The translations under genes and the position numbers were made by a program. A DNA stretch of 60,185 nt from Elusimicrobia bacterium UBA4817 (GTDB taxonomy: Bacteria > Elusimicrobiota > UBA8919): positions 1-60,185 of the forward strand of contig DHFT01000030.1 of the NCBI GenBank assembly GCA_002402375.1, given 5' to 3'. Each line of letters opens with the position of its first letter. The first letter of the stretch is position 1. This document shows positions 31,851 to 41,432 of this stretch, in pieces. The notes under the pieces are model-generated. The model had not been told where the DNA came from. It was given only the letters and a program-made list of their open reading frames with translations, and made no database searches.

Positions 31851-32639
31851 ATGAAAAAAAATTTAATTCCAGTTGGAATTGGTGTTATTGTTTTAGTCGC
31901 AGTTTGGCTTCTTTCAAGACCGAAACTTGATGAAGCGGATGCATTCAGGATTTTGGAAACTGCGCGGGCGAACTACGGACGCGAGAATCTCGGCGGGGCA
32001 CTGGAGGATTTCCGTCTTTTATTAAAAAAATATCCGTCTTCAAAATTCGCGGAGGAATCGCAGAGATTTGTAATTTATATCTATGAAAAAAGGCAGGACC
32101 ATGTTGCGGCACTCGGCGAATACAGAAAATACCTGAAAAAATTCAGGAACACGCCGTTCACCGCCGAGTTCTCCTACAAAACCGGATTTGTGCTTTACAA
32201 GTTTCTGTCAAAATCTAATCCTGCGCGAATTGCCCTGATGCGGGTAATAAAGGAATATCCGGAAAGCGAATATGCCTTAAAATCAAAAGAATTGTTGGCG
32301 GAAATTTTTAAGGCGACGGGAAAAGAGGAAGAAACGGTTAAACTTATGGAAACATTTTCCACAGCAGGCGGAAAAAATAGCATCGGCTTGAACATCTCGC
32401 AAATGGAAGCGTTCTGGCGGCTCGGAAAACACGGCGAAGCATATAATTTTGCGAAACAAATTCCAAAGAAAAGTCCTCAAATAAAGGAAAGCACTATTTA
32501 CTGGCAACTTCTGGTAAAGTTTGAACCGGGTAAAGAAAATTATTTAGGGCTGTCAAACGCATACCAACGGCTGGGATTTCCCGAACAGGCGAAAATTTAC
32601 AGAACAAAAGCGGAAACATTCGGAAAAAAAAAGAAATAG
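31851..32639 (+). CDS. membrane-anchored TPR protein
   Basis: One N-terminal membrane helix (LIPVGIGVIVLVAVWLLS) is followed by about six degenerate TPR-like repeats of the BamD/YbgF kind (ALEDFRLLLKKYPSSKFAEES, ALGEYRKYLKKFRNTPFTAEF). It probably faces the periplasm and scaffolds protein complexes. It follows the minor pilins by 40 bases of GGTTAAA repeats. No specific role can be given. Confidence 0.65.
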   Translation: MKKNLIPVGIGVIVLVAVWLLSRPKLDEADAFRILETARANYGRENLGGALEDFRLLLKKYPSSKFAEESQRFVIYIYEKRQDHVAALGEYRKYLKKFRNTPFTAEFSYKTGFVLYKFLSKSNPARIALMRVIKEYPESEYALKSKELLAEIFKATGKEEETVKLMETFSTAGGKNSIGLNISQMEAFWRLGKHGEAYNFAKQIPKKSPQIKESTIYWQLLVKFEPGKENYLGLSNAYQRLGFPEQAKIYRTKAETFGKKKK

Positions 32640-32640
32640 C

Positions 32641-32740
32641 CACAGAGTCACAAAGCCACAGAAATAAACACAGAGAAAAAATAGAACTTAAAAACTCCGT
32701 GCTCTCCGTGCTCTCCGTGCTCTCCGTGTCTCCGTGGCAA
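32641..32740. repeat. CACAGAG/CTCCGTG inverted spacer
   Basis: GCCACAGAGTCACAAAGCCA faces five CTCCGTG words ending CTCCGTGGC. Near-complementary ends place it with the AACCACAGAT family. It fills the gap between two TPR genes. Confidence 0.6.
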
Positions 32741-32752
32741 AATTAAAACAAA

Positions 32753-33205
32753 GTGAAAAAAAAGTTTTTACTAATTCCTGTAATTTTTATTTTTATCGGC
32801 GGATTTTTTTTATATAAAAACTCATCCGAACAAAAATCTATTAAATACCTTGAGAAAGGCAACAAATTCCTCAAAAGCAAAAAATACATTGAGGCGATTT
32901 TAGAATATCAGAAAGCAATCCCGCTTAAACCGTCAAAAAAAATTTCCGCGGAACTTCATTATAATATCGCTACAAGTTGCCTTGCGTTAGCACAATACTC
33001 ATCGGCAATAACGGAGTATAAAAAGGTTGTATCGGAATACAAAGAAAGCCCTTTCGCCGAGGACGCACAGTTCATTACCGCTATGATTTTTGACGAGCGG
33101 CTTGGCAACAAAAAACGGGCGAAACAGGAGTTTAAGTTTTACCTTGACAGTTTTCCGAAAGCGAAATACTCCTTTGAGGCAAAAAGAAAACTTTTGGAAA
33201 AGTAA
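32753..33205 (+). CDS. small membrane-anchored TPR protein
   Basis: The 150-residue protein starts at a GTG, has one membrane helix (FLLIPVIFIFIGGFFLY) and three TPR-like repeats (YIEAILEYQKAIPLKP, YSSAITEYKKVVSEYKESPFAED, RAKQEFKFYLDSFPKAKYSFEAK). It resembles the TPR protein at 31851 and is probably periplasmic. The next promoter lies nine bases after its stop. Confidence 0.6.
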   Translation: MKKKFLLIPVIFIFIGGFFLYKNSSEQKSIKYLEKGNKFLKSKKYIEAILEYQKAIPLKPSKKISAELHYNIATSCLALAQYSSAITEYKKVVSEYKESPFAEDAQFITAMIFDERLGNKKRAKQEFKFYLDSFPKAKYSFEAKRKLLEK

Positions 33206-33213
33206 AATAACAC

Positions 33214-33242
33214 TTGACAAAATGCGCGTTTTATGTTATACT
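33214..33242 (+). promoter_or_regulatory. consensus promoter before the giant-protein unit
   Basis: TTGACA at 33214-33219 and TATACT at 33237-33242 have a 17-base spacer. The ATG at 33263 follows 20 bases after the -10 box. Confidence 0.85.
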
Positions 33243-33262
33243 AAAATTGGATAAAGAAATAT

Positions 33263-33526
33263 ATGAAAAAAAATGGTTTAGAAAAGAAATTAGTGAAGTT
33301 TACCGAGGAAGTTAAAAAAAATTTAAAAGAAGAAAAAGAAATTAAAAGCAATATGCTGCTATGGTTGAAAACTCACGATACCATATTGGCTGATATGAGA
33401 GTATTATTGAGAGAACAGGAAAAATTGGGGAAAGAACTGGCAAGACAATGGCAAGAACATGAGAAATGGCTCAAAGACCATAATGTAAGATTGGGCTTAC
33501 ACTGGGAAGAAATCCGGCATAAATGA
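33263..33526 (+). CDS. small coiled-coil protein, function unknown
   Basis: The 87-residue, highly charged protein appears entirely helical (KKLVKFTEEVKKNLKEEKEIKSNMLLWLKTHDTILADMRVLLREQEKLGKELARQWQEHEKWLKDHN). It has no signal peptide or membrane helix. It has its own promoter and a four-base ATGA overlap with the next gene. I do not recognise it. It could be cytoplasmic and act with the secreted partner or regulate the unit. Confidence 0.6.
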   Translation: MKKNGLEKKLVKFTEEVKKNLKEEKEIKSNMLLWLKTHDTILADMRVLLREQEKLGKELARQWQEHEKWLKDHNVRLGLHWEEIRHK

Positions 33527-33882
33527 AAAAAATATTACTAATTACAGGATGTTTCGTCTTCTTTTTCGCCTTAACCGGAAGGTGCGAGGCATCTTTTGTT
33601 TCGGATGAAATTTTGCAAACAGCACAAATCACAGAGCAGAATCAACTTGCAGTTTCCGATATTCTCAAAAAAGCGACCTCCGACAAAGCGACAATTTCGC
33701 AGACGCCTTTAAGAGTTGAAAATCTTTCAACACCAAAGACATTAACTATAAAAAATACATTTTTGGGCAGGGACCTCGGGGAACCGGTAAATTATGCACT
33801 GAAAGTGCAATGCCTGAGGGCAACGGATTTCACGCTCGTCTTCTGCCCGTGTCATCATTATATATCAGAGTTGCGGCTATAA
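33523..33882 (+). CDS. small secreted protein, function unknown
   Basis: A signal peptide (KKILLITGCFVFFFALTGRCEA) precedes about 97 residues with no recognised domain. The C-terminus carries CPCHHYISELRL, an unusual cluster of Cys and His, although the frame might have been shortened at the 3' end. It is translationally coupled to the coiled-coil gene upstream and lies about 195 bases before the giant surface-protein gene. Confidence 0.5.
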   Translation: MKKILLITGCFVFFFALTGRCEASFVSDEILQTAQITEQNQLAVSDILKKATSDKATISQTPLRVENLSTPKTLTIKNTFLGRDLGEPVNYALKVQCLRATDFTLVFCPCHHYISELRL

Positions 33883-33920
33883 TTTTTTAGAAGAAGCAGA
33901 TTTTTTGCGGTTGCTTGTTT

Positions 33921-33940
33921 TGTATGACATTTGTCATACA
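33921..33940. promoter_or_regulatory. 20-bp palindrome upstream of the giant gene
   Basis: TGTATGACA and TGTCATACA are perfect inverted arms separated by TT. This is operator-sized and lies about 140 bases before the giant gene. No T-run follows. No promoter was recognised next to it. Confidence 0.4.
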
Positions 33941-34078
33941 TTTCCGACGAAGCACCTGCATGAAACCTGTTTTTTTATTTGATAAAATACCGCGGAAACA
34001 CGCGGAAAGGAACGCGGAACAATACGGAAAGTTCCGATTCGGTTTCGCGTAAAGTTCAGCGGTTGTACGGAGGAATTT

Positions 34079-37000
34079 ATGAAATTATCAAAAAGATTTT
34101 GGCTGGCAGTTTTACTTATCACCTTATCACCTTATCACCTTATCAACCGCCTCTACTCCGCCCCTTGGTGGAATGTGTATTTTACGGCGGGGGATGGAAC
34201 AATAGGAAGCGCAAGCGCATTGGAAACCTATATTAGCGATTTTATGTTGAAAGCCTCGTCTATGTGTTATGTCTCGAACTATTCATGGAGTGATACCGCT
34301 AATAACAAAGTGGTTTTGAATATCAATAGCTTGTATTCTTCAGGTGTAGATGTGAAAATTGTGGGAGATGATGCCCAGGGCGGCACAACAAACGAACCGA
34401 TTCATCCGGATATTACCGGCACAATTCCGATGAATGACCGCACGACGGCAGGTTCATCACAATATATGCACGACAAGGTCATTATAAGGGATCCCAATGA
34501 TTCCGCAAATGCAGCAGTGATGATGGGTTCGGGTAACTTTAATGAAGGTGGTTGGGAAAGTCAGAATAACACTTTTCTTTTTCTTTACAATCAGGCACTT
34601 ACGCTGAATTATCTTGCAGAATTTAATGAGATGTTTAAGGGGACATTTGCCGGCGGAACCCAGACAACCCGCGTATATACAATGCCTAACGGCACGGAAG
34701 TACGAAGTTTTTTCGGTTCCGAAGACCAGCCGTGGGCCGCCACCGCTACAACTGCCAATGGTTTAATTTCTCTTCTTAATGCTTCTACTGAAAGCATCTT
34801 TTTTGAAATAACCGATTTGTATAGTTATTCAGGCATACAGAATCCACTGGAAGCATCCTGTGTTAATCGCGCGGCGGCAGGCGTTATAACGGAAGGCGTC
34901 TACCAAAGTATTGACACCGCATCCACTTATGATTTAACCGACTGGAATGATGCGGCGAACGCGAATGTAAATAATACGGGGCCTTTTATCAGGGAATCAT
35001 CTGTCACCCTTTATACTAAACATCATCATAAATATTTTGTTATTGATATGGATTGGGCAGGAGTCGGCTCGGTGAATGCTTCGCAATCATCTGCTGAAGA
35101 TAATCCTGGGAGTGATGAGAATTTTATTCTTATAAATGATTTTCGGCTCGCCCGTGAATTTATGAAAGAATTCGGAAGAAATTATGCACTAACTACTCCG
35201 GTAGGCGCAGCGGACAATACAAGTGTAATTGAAATTCACGACTGGGTTGCACCTGCCGTACCAACAGTGCTTTCCGTTACGCCGGCAGCGGCATCGTTTG
35301 CCGTTTCATGGACGGCACCAGCAGACCCCGGCAATTTTTCTCGGTATTATATTTTTATATCAACAAACAATACGATTGCAACTGATAAAGAACAAACTAC
35401 CGATGCGCAGGGCGGACATAAAAACTCTATTTTAAGACCTGAAGCACAAGTAAAAGGACTTGCATCAACATCGGCAACCCTTACAACATATAATGAAGGA
35501 GATGCTCTTGCTGCGGCAACGGATTACTACATCGGCGTCGTTTCCGTTGACAAATTCGGCAACGAATCAGCGGCACTCACAGGCGGACCGTATCAACTTT
35601 CAGGCGTCAATAATCCTCCGAACAATCCCGCTTCGCTTCAGCAGTATAAATCGGACGGCACTACCGTAATAGCGGTGGGAGCACAAACAACGGAAACAAC
35701 CGTTGTCCTGAAAGGAACCGTTTCAGACCCGGATCTCAATAATGTAAAACTGCAGGTAGAATTGCGTTCCTCGGAAACGGCATTTTCAAATTCTTACACG
35801 CACGAATCTGCACTTGTGGCAAGCGGCAATACGGCATCTGTAACAATAACCGGACTTGCAAACGGAACAACTTATCACTGGCAGGCGAGAGCGGTTGACT
35901 CAGTCGGTGCGCCAAGCGCTGCCTGGGTTATTTTTAACGGTGTTGACGGCAACCATTTTGTTGTTCAGACGCCGCCGCCATTACCATCCGGCGGGACCAA
36001 TCATATAGTAATAAGCGAAATATTCGTAAAAACTGCTGACGATACTGCTCTGGAATTTATTGAACTCTATAATCCTACTACCTATCAGATAGATTTGTCC
36101 GGTTGGGTAATTGACACGGATGCTGATACTACGGCAGACGCCACAATACCGGCGGGAAAAACAATACCTGCAAACGGATTCTTCCTGATTGCCGACAATG
36201 GTTGGACTGCCACAAAACCGGCTTCATGGCCTATAGCCGACTATGAAACGGAAGAAATCGGACTTAACAACACCGATGCTGGAGTACGTCTGCGTTCAAG
36301 TGCTGCTGGAACTATTATTGATACTTTCGGCTACGGAGTTGCGGCAAGTATCGCCGTCGGTTATGAAGGAACACCGTCGGCAAATGATGCCTCAACATAT
36401 GTCGGTTACGAGAGATATTCACAGTCGGCGCCGCCTCACGACGAACAGGGCGGAAACGGCAAGGATACGAATGTCAATCTTAATGATTTTTTTGTAAAAA
36501 CGACAACCGTTTCCATGAACCCGCAAAGTTCGTTAAGCACGACTGAACCGCAACCGGACACCACCGCCCCGACCAGTGTGGGACTTCTTATACCCGCAAA
36601 TAATTCCGTTGATGTAACAACCACAACGACATTAACAGTAAACACGGCATCAGACCCTTCCGCACCCGTATCATATTATATCCAACTTGCACTTGATACA
36701 GGTTTTACATCTGGAATTCAAACCCGTGATTGGTCAACAAGCACTTCTTGGACGGGTCCTGCCCCGACGCTGGCAAACGGCACAACATATTACTGGCGGG
36801 TGAAGGCAAAAGACAGCCCGGGGAATACATCATCCTATAAAGGACACATACTTGATACCGACGGCGACGGGAAATTCGTGACGGCATCAGCCGTTGTCAA
36901 CAATCCGCCGACGGCGCCGACGGGCGGTTTGCCTGATGATGCGGTCAACTGGACTAACGACCCGACACCGGCATTTACATGGACATTCAACGACCCTGAT

Positions 37001-40000
37001 GCCGGAGACAGCCAGTCGGCATATCAACTTATCGGTTCGGGACCGGGAAGTTATGACAGCGGAAAGGTTTCGTCAACAACTCCTTCACATTTACAACCAT
37101 CGGCACTTGCAGACGGAACATGGAGTTGGCAGGTAATGTGCTGGGATGTAGCGGATTCATCAAGCCCGTGGAGCGCTTCGTGGACGGTAAAAATAGATGT
37201 AGCCGCTCCAATATCAATAGCAGACCTGACAGCATCACTTTCGGGCGGCAGCATACAACTTAACTGGTCTGCGCCGACGGATACATCGGGCGTAAAAAAT
37301 TACAAAATCTGGCGTTCAACAGAATCATTAGGCGCAAATCCAGTATTTTTAGCAACTGATGATGCTACACCGGGCTATATTGATGCCTCACCTATTTACG
37401 GAACAACAAATTACTATATTGTCCGAACAGTTGATAACGCCAGTAATGAAAGTGCGGACTCAAATATCGCATCCTGGTATATCGGGCCTGCGGGACATAT
37501 TGTAATAAGCGAGGTCGCTGTTGGTGTCGGAAGTGCCGGTGAGGAATATGTTGAACTTTACAATCCCACCGACGGCGATATTAACCTGCAAGCCCTACCG
37601 TCAAGCGGCGGGATATTAAAACTTAAAATGACAACTGATTCAACTCCGACTAACGGTATTGAAGCCAAAGATCTCACATGGATAAATACCATCATCCGGG
37701 CGCATGGGTTTTTCCTGTTAGCATCCAGCCCGGCAGTCAACGGTATTTCGGCAGATGCTACTTATGGTGCCGGACTTGTCGGTGCGGACGGCGTCCAGAT
37801 AACAAACGGCATTGATGCAGTAATAGATATGGTCGCATGGGGAACAACGCAGGTAACTCCCGGCGATATACCTAACTGCACCGAGACGCAGCGAATTTCA
37901 GACGCTCTGGATTTATCATCGGGCGATTCCATTGAAAGAAAGGCGAACGCTTCCTCAACAGCAACAACTCTAAAAACCGGCGGAGTGGACGAGCTGGAAG
38001 GAAACGGTTATGACACCGATAACAATTTTAACGATTTCGAAGTCCATACCGGATTTTTAAATCCGCAAAACACCTCTTCGCAGAGAGAACCGGCGATTGC
38101 CAACATCACGCTTACTCCGTATAATGTAAATCCCAGCACGGCAATTGTCACGCAAACATTTACTTATTCCGTACAATATGAAAACCTCGCTTCCGGTGAT
38201 GTCGCACCGAGCGTGGCACGGGTTGTAATTGACGGAAATCCTTTCAATCTGACAAAACAAGTTGGTGACCCTTGGAATAACGGAATTTACACATACTCAA
38301 CAACGCTCTCAACCGGAACGCATACCTATTATTTTGATTTCGCCGACGGAATAGGAAATACCGGAAGGGCGCCTGAAACATCTCCGGATGTTTTCAACGG
38401 ACCCGCAGTGGGACCGGAATTAGAAAGAATTTCCGCTTACAACAATCCGACCTCAAATCCTTTGGATGGCGGCACCACTGTTTCAATCTCACTAACAAAA
38501 TATATTTATGCATATTTATCATCCGGTTCAAACGGATGGTCGGGCTACAACGCGACAATTTATTATACAACATCCACGAGCGGCGGAAGCGCTCCGGGAA
38601 CTTGGCTTTTTACAAAATCAAAAACAATGACGAACGACGGAACAAATCCCAACGGCTATGATGTCTTCTGGGTTGAACTTTCATCGGGTGTTGATTACAG
38701 GGCGGGGGCATATTTTAACTACTACATAGTTGCAAATGATGCAACTGGAACTAATCAGATAATTGACGATGCGGGTGACGGGGTGGATGCTGATCTGCCC
38801 GACGGACAGAAATGGGTTGATAAAGGGGAAAACGCCGCACTTGACAACTGTCATTACTTTAAATTAGGAACTGAGGCGGCGGCAGATGGAATGTATGAAC
38901 CGAAAATTGTTAAAAAAACGGAGCCGTGCATTACATCCGACATAGACAGTTTTATAAATGATTTTTCGTGGATACCCGGCTGGAGATTTATCAACACTGA
39001 AGTTGACGACGGCGGACCTAACAATCTCACATATAATAATGAGGATGTCGGTATAAGCGTCTCGCTTTCACCGGAAGGAATAAAGTCAAACTGCACATTT
39101 TATTACACAACTGACGGTTCTGACCCGGCAATTTCCGGAACAAGACAGCAATTTAACGGAGGCGCAACGCAATCAAACAACAGCAACTGGAACAAAAATA
39201 ACCACGACGGTATTTCAGATATAAGGGCGTTTTTCCCGTCCGATTTGAATGCTGCGGGATGCACTATCTGGATTTATGCCGTCGGACACGACGGTAACGG
39301 CGGCGGACCTTATACGCAGTATTTTAAGTATTATGTCGGCTCAACACCCGGAACGCCGAGCGGCGATAAAGACGATGCCATCGTTTCGGGAAGAGGAAAT
39401 AACGACGGCAGATACCCGACGACTGACTTTAACAATTATTCGCCGTTAAGACATTCGCAGAACGAAATTATTAAAACGGGCAACACAACAAGATACCTGA
39501 CGCCCGGAACAACGGATGAATTTGTGCTCGGTTCAAATTTCCTGACCACTTCGGGACATGACGGAATTACCGATATTTTTTACTCCGACCAGGTGAAATT
39601 TTATTTGAGGAGCGCATATCAGGATATTGATGACATCAACGGCACTATGACTCCGAATGTGAACGAGGCGTATATCGTATGGCTTGCGACAACAACCGAC
39701 TGGGCGACGGCACCATCGGCACGACTGGCATTTGATTCTTTTGGCGACGACAACCAGTCGCCGCATCTTCTGAAATACCACTGGCTGGTCGGAGAAAATA
39801 CCGGTCTTGAGGGCTACGCTTCAAATCCGTCCGATTGCACAAAGGGCGCTCCTGAGGGCTCAACTGTCCGATATGTCTTCAAAGTCAGGGACAATCAATC
39901 AACTGGCGCATTCAAGTGGCTCTATAAAGACCCGACGACAAAAAAGCAGCGGCTAACGGATACCGCATCAACGGCGCAGGCAGCCGGCAGTCAGTTTGAA

Positions 40001-41218
40001 TACAAGGTTTTGCAGGATGACATCACAAGGCCGGTTGCGTATCTGCCATTGACGGTGCCGGGAGCGGGAACAATTACTAATGGCGGAGTTGTGCCATCAA
40101 CATTCACATCGCCTTCATGGCCGACGCGTGTACTTGGCGATACCGTAACACTCTGCGGAAGCACGGTTGAAACGGTAAAGGTTTATGTCGGATTATTTGA
40201 TACCGCCGACGGTAGATTTACCGCCAGCGGACTGACATATGGAACTTCACAGTGGATTGATGAACCAATTAATGGACTATATGTTCACAATACATTCAGA
40301 GACCCTGTACTTGCCGCTAACAATGTAAATTATTTCGGGAATGATGTCCCTGCCGTCAACACATCAACAAATTCCGCTAACTCCGGAATAAAAGGCGGAA
40401 GGACAGACAACTCCGACAGTTATGCGGAAGGGCTTGAGGGCTATAACTCCGAAGGGAGAAGAGTAACCCATGATGTTTTGCTTTATTATGTGTGGAGAAG
40501 ATGCGGTGCCAACACCGGCGGGACTGTTGACCCGTTTTCGTGGATTGATGTTGACGGCACGGTGAATAGTGCGCCTTCCGGCGATCCGACCGGAACAACG
40601 ATTGACTCCGATACATATCAAATGATAAGAATAGAAAAAGTTGATGGCGCGCCGAGCGGCGCTTATGAAAGTCAGGTCGTATGCAGTTCTTACACTTCAA
40701 ATAGGGTTTCAATGGCGCCATATAATGTTGATGGCGACGGAAACGGCATCTGGGTTGCGGAAATTCCTGCACCGGCGGAACAATATATGATAGTAGGTTC
40801 AACTGCTGCTACTGCATATCTTTACTACCGTATATGGGCATGCAACGGCGACAACGACCCGCAGGCGTATTACAACGAAATACACGGCGGATGTCTAAAG
40901 ACAGATCTATATGGTTCGCACGGAATTACCGTTCCGTATCCGCCCGATCCTGAAAGCGAAGTTGAAAATCCATATGGCAAGACATATCAAGATGTATCAG
41001 GTACTGCAAAATGCAAATGCGGGCGGGTGCACGACAGGGATTACGGATGGGTTGACATAACAAGATACGGCGGGAGAGTGACATCGCCGCCGAGGGTTAT
41101 GATAAAATCAAAGGTCACCGTCGGCGGGGTGTCCAGAACTATTACAACATACCTGAAGGTTGACCCGACAACCAGAAGACCCACGAACATTATATCAACA
41201 CAGGTGGGAGCGGAGTAA
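34079..41218 (+). CDS. giant secreted PLD-FN3-lamin-tail protein
   Basis: The 2379-residue protein has a signal peptide whose core comes from CTTATCAC repeats. Residues about 30-370 are a phospholipase-D-like domain with two HKD-type motifs: H131-x-K133-x4-D138 with GSGN nearby, and H316-x-K318-x4-D323 with GSVN. FN3-like modules lie near 391-500 and again around 830-930 and 1030-1125. Two lamin-tail domains start near 638 (HIVISEIFVK...EFIELYNPT) and 1139 (HIVISEVAVG...EYVELYNPT). Each ends with an NGYDTDNNFNDF- or NGKDTNVNLNDF-type segment. The last 1000 or so residues are beta-rich repeats without a name I recognise, with a CKCGRVHDRDYG segment near the end. It is probably a surface or released nuclease/phosphodiesterase. 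A terminator follows. Confidence 0.8.
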   Translation: MKLSKRFWLAVLLITLSPYHLINRLYSAPWWNVYFTAGDGTIGSASALETYISDFMLKASSMCYVSNYSWSDTANNKVVLNINSLYSSGVDVKIVGDDAQGGTTNEPIHPDITGTIPMNDRTTAGSSQYMHDKVIIRDPNDSANAAVMMGSGNFNEGGWESQNNTFLFLYNQALTLNYLAEFNEMFKGTFAGGTQTTRVYTMPNGTEVRSFFGSEDQPWAATATTANGLISLLNASTESIFFEITDLYSYSGIQNPLEASCVNRAAAGVITEGVYQSIDTASTYDLTDWNDAANANVNNTGPFIRESSVTLYTKHHHKYFVIDMDWAGVGSVNASQSSAEDNPGSDENFILINDFRLAREFMKEFGRNYALTTPVGAADNTSVIEIHDWVAPAVPTVLSVTPAAASFAVSWTAPADPGNFSRYYIFISTNNTIATDKEQTTDAQGGHKNSILRPEAQVKGLASTSATLTTYNEGDALAAATDYYIGVVSVDKFGNESAALTGGPYQLSGVNNPPNNPASLQQYKSDGTTVIAVGAQTTETTVVLKGTVSDPDLNNVKLQVELRSSETAFSNSYTHESALVASGNTASVTITGLANGTTYHWQARAVDSVGAPSAAWVIFNGVDGNHFVVQTPPPLPSGGTNHIVISEIFVKTADDTALEFIELYNPTTYQIDLSGWVIDTDADTTADATIPAGKTIPANGFFLIADNGWTATKPASWPIADYETEEIGLNNTDAGVRLRSSAAGTIIDTFGYGVAASIAVGYEGTPSANDASTYVGYERYSQSAPPHDEQGGNGKDTNVNLNDFFVKTTTVSMNPQSSLSTTEPQPDTTAPTSVGLLIPANNSVDVTTTTTLTVNTASDPSAPVSYYIQLALDTGFTSGIQTRDWSTSTSWTGPAPTLANGTTYYWRVKAKDSPGNTSSYKGHILDTDGDGKFVTASAVVNNPPTAPTGGLPDDAVNWTNDPTPAFTWTFNDPDAGDSQSAYQLIGSGPGSYDSGKVSSTTPSHLQPSALADGTWSWQVMCWDVADSSSPWSASWTVKIDVAAPISIADLTASLSGGSIQLNWSAPTDTSGVKNYKIWRSTESLGANPVFLATDDATPGYIDASPIYGTTNYYIVRTVDNASNESADSNIASWYIGPAGHIVISEVAVGVGSAGEEYVELYNPTDGDINLQALPSSGGILKLKMTTDSTPTNGIEAKDLTWINTIIRAHGFFLLASSPAVNGISADATYGAGLVGADGVQITNGIDAVIDMVAWGTTQVTPGDIPNCTETQRISDALDLSSGDSIERKANASSTATTLKTGGVDELEGNGYDTDNNFNDFEVHTGFLNPQNTSSQREPAIANITLTPYNVNPSTAIVTQTFTYSVQYENLASGDVAPSVARVVIDGNPFNLTKQVGDPWNNGIYTYSTTLSTGTHTYYFDFADGIGNTGRAPETSPDVFNGPAVGPELERISAYNNPTSNPLDGGTTVSISLTKYIYAYLSSGSNGWSGYNATIYYTTSTSGGSAPGTWLFTKSKTMTNDGTNPNGYDVFWVELSSGVDYRAGAYFNYYIVANDATGTNQIIDDAGDGVDADLPDGQKWVDKGENAALDNCHYFKLGTEAAADGMYEPKIVKKTEPCITSDIDSFINDFSWIPGWRFINTEVDDGGPNNLTYNNEDVGISVSLSPEGIKSNCTFYYTTDGSDPAISGTRQQFNGGATQSNNSNWNKNNHDGISDIRAFFPSDLNAAGCTIWIYAVGHDGNGGGPYTQYFKYYVGSTPGTPSGDKDDAIVSGRGNNDGRYPTTDFNNYSPLRHSQNEIIKTGNTTRYLTPGTTDEFVLGSNFLTTSGHDGITDIFYSDQVKFYLRSAYQDIDDINGTMTPNVNEAYIVWLATTTDWATAPSARLAFDSFGDDNQSPHLLKYHWLVGENTGLEGYASNPSDCTKGAPEGSTVRYVFKVRDNQSTGAFKWLYKDPTTKKQRLTDTASTAQAAGSQFEYKVLQDDITRPVAYLPLTVPGAGTITNGGVVPSTFTSPSWPTRVLGDTVTLCGSTVETVKVYVGLFDTADGRFTASGLTYGTSQWIDEPINGLYVHNTFRDPVLAANNVNYFGNDVPAVNTSTNSANSGIKGGRTDNSDSYAEGLEGYNSEGRRVTHDVLLYYVWRRCGANTGGTVDPFSWIDVDGTVNSAPSGDPTGTTIDSDTYQMIRIEKVDGAPSGAYESQVVCSSYTSNRVSMAPYNVDGDGNGIWVAEIPAPAEQYMIVGSTAATAYLYYRIWACNGDNDPQAYYNEIHGGCLKTDLYGSHGITVPYPPDPESEVENPYGKTYQDVSGTAKCKCGRVHDRDYGWVDITRYGGRVTSPPRVMIKSKVTVGGVSRTITTYLKVDPTTRRPTNIISTQVGAE
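34115..34146. repeat. tandem 8-mer (CTTATCAC)3 plus variant
   Basis: It forms the hydrophobic part of the giant protein's signal peptide. Confidence 0.88.
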
Positions 41219-41259
41219 CAGCAATTAAAAATTAAAAATGTAAAATTAAAAATTGTAGG

Positions 41260-41277
41260 GCAGGGCTTTAGCCCTGC
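41260..41277. repeat. GCAGGGC hairpin after the giant gene
   Basis: GCAGGGC and GCCCTGC pair perfectly around TTTA. It lies between an AATTAAAAAT spacer and the terminator. Confidence 0.7.
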
Positions 41278-41288
41278 TAACTAAAAGT

Positions 41289-41328
41289 AAAGTAGACGGC
41301 ACTTAAGTGCCGTCTACTTTTTTGTTTT
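41289..41328 (+). terminator. strong intrinsic terminator, 32-bp perfect palindrome
   Basis: AAAGTAGACGGCACTT (41289-41304) is directly followed by its complement (41305-41320) and then TTTGTTTTT. It ends the giant-protein unit; A-runs upstream could make it bidirectional. Confidence 0.88.
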
Positions 41329-41394
41329 TCCGTCGGTATTTTGCGTCAGTTCCGCGGTTGTTCAAAATAAAAAAATAAAAAAATAAAAAAATAC

Positions 41395-41423
41395 TTGACA
41401 AAATCCCGGAAATTATTTATAAT
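41395..41423 (+). promoter_or_regulatory. consensus promoter of pilMNOPQ
   Basis: TTGACA at 41395-41400 and TATAAT at 41418-41423 have a 17-base spacer, with 9 bases to the ATG at 41433. Confidence 0.88.
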
Positions 41424-41432
41424 TATAACATT

